DNA of 13,028 nt. Origin: Anaerolineae bacterium. Its GTDB lineage: Bacteria; Chloroflexota; Anaerolineae; UBA1429. How positions within the stretch are numbered: the stretch's first letter is position 1; every line of letters begins with the position of its first letter. Location of the stretch: NCBI GenBank assembly GCA_007118555.1, contig SKRJ01000088.1:1-13028 (forward strand). The letters are read 5' to 3'. The notes under the pieces were generated by a model. The model worked only from the letters and a program-made list of their open reading frames with translations. It did not search any database and was not told where the DNA came from. Position numbers and translations under genes: made by a program. Shown in pieces: positions 5,391-12,789 of the stretch.

Positions 5391-5603
5391 ATGCAACTCA
5401 GTGCGCGTAACATGTTGGCTGGCAAGGTCAAGAGCATCACCTATGGCGCCGTGAATAACGAGATCGTGATCGAGCTGGAGGGAGGACAGGAGGTTGTCTC
5501 CATCATCACCAAAAGCTCGACGGAACGGCTCGGTCTGGCGGAGGGCAAGAGCGTCTATGCCGTGGTCAAAGCCTCCAGCGTGATGGTGGCGGTAGACGAC
5601 TAG
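5391..5603 (+). CDS. mop: Molbindin (single Mop/TOBE-domain molybdate-binding protein)
   Basis: This 70-aa protein starts MQLSARNMLAGKVKSIT and carries the Mop signature along its length: the S-A-R-N-x-L-x-G-K opening, I-x-L-E-G-G in the centre, VVSIITKSS, the L-x-E-G-K-x-V turn and VVKASSVMVAV at the end. Molbindins of this size assemble into oligomers that bind molybdate or tungstate in the cytoplasm and buffer the metal for cofactor synthesis. The ATG at 5391 follows GAGGAGG with 6-base spacing; the frame is open to 5376 but has no better start. It has its own strong promoter. No ABC molybdate transporter or molybdenum cofactor gene is visible in the window, so it stands alone here. Confidence 0.92.
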   Translation: MQLSARNMLAGKVKSITYGAVNNEIVIELEGGQEVVSIITKSSTERLGLAEGKSVYAVVKASSVMVAVDD

Positions 5604-5665
5604 CGTTCATAGACGCCCCGGAGCAGGGGTGCCTCGCGTCTCTCGATTCGTGTTCTGGCTGGAGT

Positions 5666-5678
5666 CCTCCAAAGGAGG
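5666..5678 (+). promoter_or_regulatory. Ribosome-binding site inside a small hairpin
   Basis: CCTCC (5666-5670), a 3-base AAA loop and GGAGG (5674-5678) form a perfect 5-bp stem. It contains the whole Shine-Dalgarno core of the phosphotransferase gene that starts at 5688. Folding would hide the ribosome-binding site, so translation may be limited or temperature- or structure-sensitive. It could also be coincidental. Confidence 0.4.
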
Positions 5679-5687
5679 CTTGGTTCG

Positions 5688-6653
5688 ATGACGACGGAAT
5701 CCACAGGCAACCTGGCGCGACTTGCCCAGGTCTGCCGCCTGTGGCGCCTGCGGGTTGCGCGGGTGCGTCCCGAGCTGCTGCCTGCGGGCAGCCCTGAGCG
5801 AAGCCTGGAACGGTGGGTGGTCGAGGATGAGGCGGGGCAGCTCTATGTCGTCGAGCGGCTGGACCCCCGTACCGTACCTCACAAGATGCGGGTCGCGGCC
5901 ATTTTGGATGCCCTGGTCCGGGTGGGGTTTGACAAGGCCCACGCCTATCTGGCCGATAGCGCGGGTTGGCATGTGCTGCCCCAAGGGGGTAGTCACTGGC
6001 AGATCAGCCCCTGCTTGGAGAGCGATCACGTGCCCCGTCCCGACTGGGTGCGGGAGGCATGGCGCGGGCAGGCGCTGGCTGACTTTATGCTCGAACTCCG
6101 TCGTGTCACCTCCGACCTCTCGCTGCCGCCGGGCGAGCCCTTTTCGATTCGCGATTTCGTCGCCGATCTCCATCAGCGTCTGGCGCGGGAGCGGCCCGAA
6201 CTGGCTGCCCAGTTGACTCCCATCGTCGAGGCTCTCCTCGATCGCTGGTTGGGCCCCGACGTGCCGCTGCCCACGGCATTCTGCCACGGCGATCCCCATC
6301 CCCTCAATGTGATCTGGCAGGACCAGGCAATCCGCGCCGTGATCGACTGGGAGTTTTGCGGCGAAAAGCCCCAGGCCTATGACGTGGCCCTGCTCATCGG
6401 GTGCGCGGGCAGCGAGGATCCCGAGGCGCTGACGGGCGAGCTGGTGCGGGCGCTCCTGGCCCGGCTGCGGGCCGGCGGGCACCCCGGCGCCGACGACCCC
6501 GCCCTGTGGGCCCTGGTGCTGGGCGTCCGCTTTGGCTGGCTCTCTGAATGGCTGCGCCGTGAGGATGACGCGATGGTGGCCCTGGAGCTGGACTATATGC
6601 GGCTGCTGGTGGAGCGCCGGGAGACGTTGCACGCGGCATGGGCCGAGATGTGA
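5688..6653 (+). CDS. APH-fold phosphotransferase
   Basis: This 321-aa protein belongs to the aminoglycoside phosphotransferase/choline kinase-like fold family. The catalytic loop is H200-G-D202-P-H-x-L-N (CHGDPHPLNVIW), and the metal-binding aspartate is D220 in IDWEFCG, about 18 residues on. Both spacings fit the family. The N-terminal lobe is divergent but has the expected beta strands (ERWVVEDEAGQLYVVERL). Such proteins phosphorylate small hydroxylated molecules or homoserine-like compounds; the sequence does not reveal which, and resistance should not be assumed. The ATG at 5688 follows AAAGGAGG with 9-base spacing. It lies 84 bp after molbindin on the same strand, so the two may be co-transcribed. 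Its stop is one base from the end of the convergent hydrolase gene. Confidence 0.85.
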   Translation: MTTESTGNLARLAQVCRLWRLRVARVRPELLPAGSPERSLERWVVEDEAGQLYVVERLDPRTVPHKMRVAAILDALVRVGFDKAHAYLADSAGWHVLPQGGSHWQISPCLESDHVPRPDWVREAWRGQALADFMLELRRVTSDLSLPPGEPFSIRDFVADLHQRLARERPELAAQLTPIVEALLDRWLGPDVPLPTAFCHGDPHPLNVIWQDQAIRAVIDWEFCGEKPQAYDVALLIGCAGSEDPEALTGELVRALLARLRAGGHPGADDPALWALVLGVRFGWLSEWLRREDDAMVALELDYMRLLVERRETLHAAWAEM

Positions 6654-6654
6654 G

Positions 6655-7755
6655 CTACCCGTCCAGCGCCGCTGCCACCGCATTCGAGTAGCGGGCGAAC
6701 AGGCGATGGCTCTCGGGCCGGTTGGTCAGCAGCACGCACGACAGGCCCGTTTCGGGGTCGGCCCAGAACAGGGTGCCCGTGGCGCCCGTGTGGCCGAAAC
6801 TGTTGCGCGAGACCAGGTCGCCGTAGGACGACGCGCCCAGCCGCCAGCCCAGACCCCAGCGATCGGTGAGCCGCTGCTCGGGCGGGATGTGGGGCAGGGC
6901 TGCCGTCTGATCGCGGACCATGGCGCGGCGGGCGGCGGGGCTTAGGGGGCCCGGCCGGGCGCCCAGCATGTGCCGTAGCAGGCGGCTCAGATCGCCGGCC
7001 GTCGCGTGCAGGCCGCCCCACGGCGCGCCCAGATCACGCCAGTAGGCCGAGTTCCAGCCCCAATCGCTCTCGACGTTGGACTGGGTCTCTACCGGCGAAT
7101 CGTTGGCCCGCACGCTGGCCGTCAGGCCCGCCTCGGGCATCCCCAGGGTGGTACGGGCCATGCCCAGAGGCTCGAACAGGTTCTCCCGCAGCCACACGCG
7201 CAACGGTTGCCCTGTAACGAGCTCGATCACCTGACCCAACATCAACAGCCCCATGCTCTGGTAGCTGACCCGGGTCCCCGGCGGGAACAGCGGCTCCAGG
7301 GCACATACCGCCTCGACAAAGCGCTCCAGGCCCGCATGCTGCTCGCGCAGGGTGACATTCTGCACCAGTTGGTCGGGCAGGCCCGAGGTGTGGGTCATCA
7401 GATGGCGCAGGGTAATGCCCTGCTTGCCCTGAGAGGCAAAGGCGGGCACATAGCGGGCGACGGGGTCCTCCAGAGCGATGATCCCTTGCTCTACGAGGAG
7501 CATGGCCCCCATGCACACCACCGGCTTGGTAATCGAGGCCACCAAAAAGGATGTATCGGGCGACAAGGGGGGCTCTTCGTCGGCCCATCCGGGGCGCCCC
7601 AGGGCCTCGTGGGCCAGCAGGCGATCCTGGAGCGCAATCGCCGTGGCCGCAGCAGGGACCTCGCTGGTGTCCACGACGCTCTGTAGCAGGTCCAGCGCCT
7701 GTGCCAGGCGAGAGGGATCGAGCGCCGGATCCATATTCAGGGGGTATTGTGCCAT
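6655..7755 (-). CDS. Serine hydrolase of the beta-lactamase (class C/esterase) family
   Basis: This 366-aa protein has the three signature elements of the serine beta-lactamase/D-alanyl-D-alanine peptidase fold: S74-I-T-K77 with the catalytic serine and lysine, Y165-Q-S167 in place of the usual Y-x-N, and H322-T-G324. The block LRHLMTHTSGLPD (about 116-128) is typical of the family's esterase and carboxypeptidase-like members. There is no signal peptide with the chosen start, so it should be cytoplasmic. This points to an esterase, amidase or peptidase rather than an antibiotic-hydrolysing enzyme. The ATG at 7755 follows GAGGAGG with 6-base spacing. The frame is open to 7860, but the extra codons lie upstream of this site and across the promoter. 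Confidence 0.88.
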   Translation of the reverse strand: MAQYPLNMDPALDPSRLAQALDLLQSVVDTSEVPAAATAIALQDRLLAHEALGRPGWADEEPPLSPDTSFLVASITKPVVCMGAMLLVEQGIIALEDPVARYVPAFASQGKQGITLRHLMTHTSGLPDQLVQNVTLREQHAGLERFVEAVCALEPLFPPGTRVSYQSMGLLMLGQVIELVTGQPLRVWLRENLFEPLGMARTTLGMPEAGLTASVRANDSPVETQSNVESDWGWNSAYWRDLGAPWGGLHATAGDLSRLLRHMLGARPGPLSPAARRAMVRDQTAALPHIPPEQRLTDRWGLGWRLGASSYGDLVSRNSFGHTGATGTLFWADPETGLSCVLLTNRPESHRLFARYSNAVAAALDG

Positions 7756-7789
7756 GGGATTCCTCCTCGATGGATGTCGCTGTAGGCTG

Positions 7790-7818
7790 ATTCTAGCACA
7801 CAAGGGATATGCACAACA
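7790..7818 (-). promoter_or_regulatory. Extended -10 promoter of the serine hydrolase gene
   Basis: On the minus strand TGTTGT (7818-7813), a 17-bp spacer and TAGAAT (7795-7790) are visible. TGC directly before the -10 gives an extended -10 element. The -35 is weak. It lies about 35 bp upstream of the hydrolase start codon. Confidence 0.45.
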
Positions 7819-7910
7819 GCATCTAGAAAAAAGGATAGTCAGCTTATGGGGTGAATCCACGGAAAATCCTCATGGACTGTCTGCCAAAGAGCGCCTCTGG
7901 CTTGTGTCTA

Positions 7911-7939
7911 TTGCGTTTCATCTCCCGAGCGGCTATGAT
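7911..7939 (+). promoter_or_regulatory. Promoter of the CehA/McbA-type metallohydrolase gene
   Basis: TTGCGT (7911-7916), a 17-bp spacer and TATGAT (7934-7939) lie about 57 bp upstream of the start codon. The -10 matches the consensus at 5 of 6 positions; the -35 is weak. It is divergent from the hydrolase promoter. Confidence 0.45.
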
Positions 7940-7995
7940 GGGCACCGTCGGAATGGGTCATTCTGTTCGCTGTGCCAAGCCAGGGGGAGGACATG

Positions 7996-10548
7996 ATGGA
8001 GCGCAAAGACGGGCCGTTTAGCGGTCATTTCTGGCCGGTCCTGTTCGAGAGCGAGATGACGTGGGAGTCACTGCGAGAGGCGCCGCTCTCGGAGGAGCTA
8101 CAGGACGTACTCGACAAGGCCCCCCGTGACCTCGCCGTGGGATGGGGCATCCCCTTTGAGATCCATAGCCCCATCCTCGTGGCCGAGGATCCGGTGCAGG
8201 TAGCCATGCCCGGTGTACGGGCTCGCTGGTTGGTCTTTATGCATACCTCGGATGCCAGGCCCTTGTGCCATGACGAACACGGGCTGACTCCCGCCACCCG
8301 CGGGGTGGGGCAGCTCGGGGAGGTGGCCGCCCACTATGTCATGGGCTATGCCGATGCCACCGAGGTCACGGTCCCCATCCGGCGTCGCTACGAGATCGGG
8401 GCCTTTCAGCGCATCTGGGGCGAGAACTGCCTGCTGGCCGTAGCCGACCACAAGCCGTACCCGGTGCGCTTGGAGCAGGATCAGGCGCCTCCCCCCTGGG
8501 GCCAGCGCCAGACCCGGGCGCGGAACCCGGATCAGGGCGAGTGGGTCAACTGGCTGTGGGCCTGGGAGAACTCTCATCCGGACAAGGCGCTGGCGTGGAT
8601 CCGATTCGAGCCGGCTGCAGGAGCTGTGTTGGTGATGGGCCTGGCCGGCGGCGACGTAGAGAGCCAGCCTTTACGCTGGGAGGCCCGACGCAAGGCGCTG
8701 CTCACCCTGCCCGAGGGCGTCGCCTTTGAGCCCGAGGTCGACGAGCAGGGCCTGCTGAGCCAGATTCGCCTCGACATGGGCCAGGTCATCTCGGCCCAGC
8801 GTCGCCGTCTCTATCCCGACGAGAGCTGGGATACGAGCTATAACAATCAGTTGCCCGAGCTGTCGGAGCAAGAGATCCTGGTCGAGTATACAGCCCATCC
8901 CAAAGCAGCCTTTCACCTCTGGAATGGGCTCCAGGTGCCCGTGGCAGAGGTGCAGGCCATGGAGGCGGGCGGTCCCCTGGCACCCGTGGCCCCCGCCACC
9001 CAGCGAGTGACGCTGCGGGTGGTCGAGGCGGCCGGCGGCAAGCCGGTGCCCGTCAAGCTGCACGTGCATGGCGAGGCGGGCGAGTATTTGGCGCCGGTGG
9101 ATCGGCATCGCATCCCCAATCCCTTTTGGTTCGAGGACTATTCGGTGGACTTTGTGCATGCGGGCCTGCACTATTGCACCTATATCCCCGGCGAGACCGA
9201 CCTCGACCTCCCCTTGGGGCGCGTGTACATCGAGATCGCCAAGGGGTTCGAGATCAAGCCGGTTCGCATGGCTGTGGATGTGACGGCCGAGACCCGCGAG
9301 ATCACCGTGCCCCTGGAGAAGGTCCTGTCCTGGCGCGAGCGCGGCTGGGTCAGCGCCGATACCCACGTGCACTTTTTGTCGCCCATGTCGGCCCTGCTGG
9401 AGGGCGCCGCCGAGGGCGTGAACGTCGTGAACCTGTTGGCCAGCCAGTGGGGCGAGCTAATGACCAATGTGGGCGACTTTGACGGACGCACCACCTGGGG
9501 CTCGGCCGAGGCGGGCGGCGATGGCGAATACCTGGTGCGGGTGGGCACCGAGAACCGCCAGCATGTGCTGGGGCATATCTCGCTGCTGGGCTATGAGGGG
9601 CGCATGATCGCTCCCATGACCACCGGCGGCCCCGACGAGTCGGCCATCGGCGACCCCATCGAGATCCTGCTGACCGAGTGGGCCCGCCAGGTGCATCGCC
9701 AGGGCGGGCTGGCGATCCTGCCCCATTTCCCCAACCCGCGGGCCGAGCACGCCGCCAGCATCGTCGAGGGCGAGATCGATGGCATCGAGATGACCTCCTG
9801 GGGTGACCTGTACAGTGGCATCAGCCCCTACTCGCTGTCGGACTGGTACCGCTACCTGAACAACGGCTACCTGGTGCCCGCCGTGGGGGGCACCGACAAG
9901 ATGGCCGCCGGCACCGCCGTGGGCACCGTGCGCACCTATGCCCTCATCCCCAAGGACCGGCCCTTTACCTATGCCGAGTGGATGGAGGCGATCCGCCGAG
10001 CGAACACCTTTGTCACCTACGGGCCGCTGCTGGATTGCACCGTCGATGGCCAGCCCATGGGTTCGCGCATCACGATGAGCGCCCGGGGCGGCACCGTCGA
10101 GTTTGCCTGGGAGGCCGCCAGCGTCACGGTGCCCATGTCGCGGGCCGAGCTGGTGGTGAACGGCGAGATATGCGAGAGCGTCGCCATCGACCCGTGGCAG
10201 GCCTCGGGGAGCTGGTCGTGCAAGGTGGATCGTAGCAGTTGGCTGGCGCTCCTGATCCGGGGCCACTATCCGGACAGGCCCGAGATCGTGGCGGCCCACA
10301 CGACGCCGGTAATGGTCGAGCTGGAGGGCTCGCCGTTCTATGCCGCCGCCGACGCCGTCACGATCCTGGAGCAGATCGAGGGCTCGCTGGCCTTTTTGGA
10401 CACCATCGGCACCCGCGCCGAGACACAGGTCTACAAGCGGATGCGCCTGGTGCTGGAGGGCGCTCACCGCCGGCTGCACAATCGCATGCACCAGCTCGGG
10501 CACTATCATGAGCACACGCCCGGCGAGGACCATATCGAGCATCACTGA
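7996..10548 (+). CDS. CehA/McbA-type metallohydrolase with large N-terminal region and His-rich tail
   Basis: This 850-aa protein ends in a PHP/amidohydrolase-like domain of the CehA/McbA type, a group that includes carbaryl hydrolases. Likely metal ligands are D455-T-H457-V-H459 (SADTHVHF), H523 and H527, H577 in ILPHFPNP, and D634 in GGTDK. The block RRANTFVTYGPLLDCTVDGQPMG follows, as usual for the family. Before it, about residues 330-440 form a beta-rich carbohydrate-binding or Ig-like domain. The first 300 residues are a Trp-rich region I do not recognise. No signal peptide is seen. The last 27 residues hold nine histidines. The start is the second of two adjacent ATG codons (7993 and 7996), chosen because GGAGG is 5 bases before it and only 2 before the first. 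The substrate is unknown; hydrolysis of an ester or amide is expected from the family. Confidence 0.85.
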   Translation: MERKDGPFSGHFWPVLFESEMTWESLREAPLSEELQDVLDKAPRDLAVGWGIPFEIHSPILVAEDPVQVAMPGVRARWLVFMHTSDARPLCHDEHGLTPATRGVGQLGEVAAHYVMGYADATEVTVPIRRRYEIGAFQRIWGENCLLAVADHKPYPVRLEQDQAPPPWGQRQTRARNPDQGEWVNWLWAWENSHPDKALAWIRFEPAAGAVLVMGLAGGDVESQPLRWEARRKALLTLPEGVAFEPEVDEQGLLSQIRLDMGQVISAQRRRLYPDESWDTSYNNQLPELSEQEILVEYTAHPKAAFHLWNGLQVPVAEVQAMEAGGPLAPVAPATQRVTLRVVEAAGGKPVPVKLHVHGEAGEYLAPVDRHRIPNPFWFEDYSVDFVHAGLHYCTYIPGETDLDLPLGRVYIEIAKGFEIKPVRMAVDVTAETREITVPLEKVLSWRERGWVSADTHVHFLSPMSALLEGAAEGVNVVNLLASQWGELMTNVGDFDGRTTWGSAEAGGDGEYLVRVGTENRQHVLGHISLLGYEGRMIAPMTTGGPDESAIGDPIEILLTEWARQVHRQGGLAILPHFPNPRAEHAASIVEGEIDGIEMTSWGDLYSGISPYSLSDWYRYLNNGYLVPAVGGTDKMAAGTAVGTVRTYALIPKDRPFTYAEWMEAIRRANTFVTYGPLLDCTVDGQPMGSRITMSARGGTVEFAWEAASVTVPMSRAELVVNGEICESVAIDPWQASGSWSCKVDRSSWLALLIRGHYPDRPEIVAAHTTPVMVELEGSPFYAAADAVTILEQIEGSLAFLDTIGTRAETQVYKRMRLVLEGAHRRLHNRMHQLGHYHEHTPGEDHIEHH

Positions 10549-10590
10549 CGCGGCTGGCGATTGAGGCCGTTGCAGGTCTCGCGTCCGTGC

Positions 10591-10619
10591 TTGACAACGC
10601 TGTCCATCAGGACAACAAT
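10591..10619 (+). promoter_or_regulatory. Promoter of the hydroxyacid dehydrogenase gene with operator-like repeat
   Basis: A perfect TTGACA (10591-10596), a 17-bp spacer and AACAAT (10614-10619) form the promoter, 45 bp upstream of the start codon. The spacer contains the inverted repeat TGTCC-ATCA-GGACA (10601-10614), which fills most of the space between the two hexamers. A repressor bound there would block polymerase. The gene may therefore be regulated separately from the metallohydrolase upstream. Confidence 0.5.
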
Positions 10620-10664
10620 AGCCGGGCATGCAAAAACTCTATTGCAGAGAGGGAGAAGGGGCAG

Positions 10665-11627
10665 ATGAAGGTTCTGATTGGGCCGAACATGATGGGGCTG
10701 GAAAGATATCTGGATGACCTGAGGGACGAGTTTCCCGAGATCGAGTTCGCCTACTGGTCCGAGCGCGAGACCTTGGAAGAGGCGATTGTGGATGCCGACA
10801 TCTATTTGGGCTGGATCAACAGCGAGATCTTTTCGGCCGCCAGGGAGCTCAAGTGGATTCAGTCGCCCAGCTCGGGCGCCAACTATTACGTCGCCATCCC
10901 CGAAATCGTCGAGAGTGACGTGCTGATCACCAGCGCTGTTGGCACTCACAGCGCCTGTCTGGCCGAGAGCGTGTTTGCCATGTACCTTGCGTTCACCCGG
11001 GGCATCCGCCAGTTTGTCATCCGCCAGCAAAAGCACGAGTGGTCGCTCCGCGAGATGCGCGGCCAACTGTGCGAGATCACCCGCTGCACCATGGGCCTGA
11101 TCGGCTTTGGCACAGTGGGCCGGGCCACCGCCGTGCGTGCCGCGGCCTTTGGCATGCGAGTCCTGGCTGTGGATGCCTATCCAGGCGTCAAGCCCGACCA
11201 TGTCGAGGCGCTGTGGGGGCTGGAGGGGCTGGACGACCTGCTCGCCCAGTCCGATGTGGTGGTGGTCACGGTGCCCTATACGCCCGATACCGACCACATG
11301 ATCGGCGAGGAACAGATCGCCAAGATGAAACAGGGCAGCTATCTGATCGGCATCTCCCGCGGCAAGATCATCGATGAGGACGCGCTGGTGGCCGCGTTGC
11401 GCAGCGGGCATCTGGCAGGGGCGGCGCTCGACGTCTTTGCCGAGGAGCCGCTGCCGCCCGACAGCGAGCTGTGGGATGTGGAGAACCTGCTGATCACGCC
11501 CCATGCGGCCGGCGGCACCCAATACGAGGCCGAGTATGTCATGGACATATTTCGCGAGAACCTGACCAAGTTCCTCAATGACGACCTGCCCCTGCGCAAT
11601 CAGGTCGACAAGCAGTTGGGCTGGTAG
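10665..11627 (+). CDS. D-2-hydroxyacid dehydrogenase (NAD-dependent)
   Basis: This 320-aa cytoplasmic enzyme belongs to the D-isomer-specific 2-hydroxyacid dehydrogenase family, which interconverts 2-hydroxy and 2-keto acids with NAD(P). The nucleotide-binding motif is G147-F-G149-T-V-G152 (GLIGFGTVGRA). The catalytic triad is R232 (ISRGKIID), E261 (AEEPLP) and H280 (TPHAAGG). The family block GTHSACLAESVFAMYLAFTR is present near residues 94-113. The N-terminal domain is short and lacks an ACT domain, so it is not a full SerA. The substrate cannot be fixed: glyoxylate/hydroxypyruvate-type and other members look alike at this level. The ATG at 10665 follows GAGAAGGGG; the frame is open to 10587, but those codons overlap the promoter. 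It is followed by a strong terminator. Confidence 0.92.
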   Translation: MKVLIGPNMMGLERYLDDLRDEFPEIEFAYWSERETLEEAIVDADIYLGWINSEIFSAARELKWIQSPSSGANYYVAIPEIVESDVLITSAVGTHSACLAESVFAMYLAFTRGIRQFVIRQQKHEWSLREMRGQLCEITRCTMGLIGFGTVGRATAVRAAAFGMRVLAVDAYPGVKPDHVEALWGLEGLDDLLAQSDVVVVTVPYTPDTDHMIGEEQIAKMKQGSYLIGISRGKIIDEDALVAALRSGHLAGAALDVFAEEPLPPDSELWDVENLLITPHAAGGTQYEAEYVMDIFRENLTKFLNDDLPLRNQVDKQLGW

Positions 11628-11647
11628 GCAACAAGCAGACTGTGCAT

Positions 11648-11683
11648 CAGGGGCGTCCCATCGGAGGGCGCCCCTGTTCTGTT
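11648..11683 (+). terminator. Intrinsic terminator of the hydroxyacid dehydrogenase gene
   Basis: CAGGGGCG (11648-11655) pairs perfectly with CGCCCCTG (11669-11676). CCC and GGG extend the stem inward past a single bulged T. TTCTGTT follows at 11677-11683. It lies 20 bp after the stop codon, between convergent genes. The opposite strand lacks a T-tract. Confidence 0.8.
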
Positions 11684-11712
11684 ACGCGGGCCGGGCAAAG
11701 CGGGTTAGCGGC

Positions 11713-12789
11713 TTAGCGAGCAGGTCGGGCGGAGGGCGCCTCGGGATAAAACGCCTGTTCCCCGCGCAGCTGCCAGACCAGGCCGTGCTCTCTGGCGACG
11801 GCGCGCAGTGTCTCGCCGATCACTTGGCGCAACTCTTGCGCATCGGCCTCGACCCGAGCGTTGATCGTCAGCTCGATCTCGTGGCCCAGCTCTGGCAAAG
11901 AGCGCAGGCCCTCGGGCTCTTGCAGCGCCGTCAGGCTGATTTTGGCGTGTCGGCCGCCCGAGCGCGCCAGGAACTTGCAATGGGCGATAGGCCAGCCCCG
12001 CAGGCGTATCGCCTGCTCGATGGCGACCACCAGCGCCTCCAGGGCCTCGCGCCCGTTGCGGGGCGCCTGGATGAGCAGCTCCTGATCGAGCCAGGCAAGC
12101 CGCCGCTCGCCCTCGCCGTACCGGCCATAGTCCACGTCCAGCGCGACGTCCGACGGCGTGGCCTGTCCGCTCTCGATGGCCTGTACCCAAGGGATCACGC
12201 CCTCGGGCGCCAGGGCGTTCTGCAGCAGACAGCGCTTGCCGCCATACCGCTTCGCCAACAGGCCCTCGAGGTCCCGACGATCCTCCGAGCTGAGCAGGTC
12301 TACTTTGTTGGCAACCAGCAGCTCGGCCTCGGCAAGCTGTTGGGACAGGATATAGACCACGTCATCGCTAAAGGGGAGGGGCTGGCCGCGCAGATGGCGG
12401 AGCAGGAGGCGGGCATCTGCAAAAGCCGACAGGCTCGTGGGTGGGATGCCGCCCTGCCGCAGCGCGCGCAAGGGCTGGACCACCGTGGCGATCAGATCGG
12501 CGCACGAGCCCACCGACTCGGCATAGATCACGTCGGGCTGTGCGTCGTGCTGCAATTGCGCCAGCACCTGAACCAGGTCATCATAGTTGCAGCAGAAACA
12601 CCCGCCCGAGACCTGCACGGCGGGCACGTTCTGGGCCTGCACAAAGGCTGTATCCACCAGGTAGCGTCCTTGATCGTTGGTGACGACGCCCACCCGCTCT
12701 CCCCGCGCCAGGTGGCGCTTGGCGGCGGCCACGATGGCCGTCGTCTTGCCGCTGCCCAGGAATCCGCTCACCAGGTGCAGTCGGATCAT
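11713..12789 (-). CDS. CobW/G3E-family GTPase (metallochaperone-like)
   Basis: This 358-aa protein is a G3E-family P-loop GTPase. The Walker A motif is G9-F-L-G-S-G-K15-T. The CobW-type metal-binding motif is C64-F-C66-C67 (GGCFCC), and the guanine-specificity motif is N161-K-V-D164. Family members deliver zinc, cobalt-corrinoid or other metals to client enzymes, using GTP hydrolysis. The sequence YAESVGSCADLIATVVQPL (about 89-107) differs from the usual TSGLA-type segment and may mark a subfamily tied to other client proteins. The C-terminal half has no long histidine run. The start ATG overlaps the upstream thioredoxin-like stop codon in an ATGA, so the two are translationally coupled and probably work together. 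The next gene downstream is convergent. Confidence 0.9.
   Translation of the reverse strand: MIRLHLVSGFLGSGKTTAIVAAAKRHLARGERVGVVTNDQGRYLVDTAFVQAQNVPAVQVSGGCFCCNYDDLVQVLAQLQHDAQPDVIYAESVGSCADLIATVVQPLRALRQGGIPPTSLSAFADARLLLRHLRGQPLPFSDDVVYILSQQLAEAELLVANKVDLLSSEDRRDLEGLLAKRYGGKRCLLQNALAPEGVIPWVQAIESGQATPSDVALDVDYGRYGEGERRLAWLDQELLIQAPRNGREALEALVVAIEQAIRLRGWPIAHCKFLARSGGRHAKISLTALQEPEGLRSLPELGHEIELTINARVEADAQELRQVIGETLRAVAREHGLVWQLRGEQAFYPEAPSARPAR

Noticed and set aside
5612..5640. Terminator between molbindin and the phosphotransferase
   Set aside because: GACGCCCC can pair with GGGG plus a later CGTC, but only with a 7-base bulge and with no T-tract, so it is not called as a feature.
5607..6683. 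358-codon minus-strand open frame
   Set aside because: It is antisense to the phosphotransferase with its clear HGDPH and IDWE motifs. Its own composition is non-protein-like.
7034..7588. 184-codon minus-strand frame inside the serine hydrolase gene
   Set aside because: It is an alternative frame of a gene whose SITK, YQS and HTG motifs fix the true frame.
9457..10629. 390-codon minus-strand open frame
   Set aside because: It is antisense to the metallohydrolase catalytic domain, has a His/Gly/Ala-rich composition typical of shadow frames, and has no ribosome-binding site or motif.
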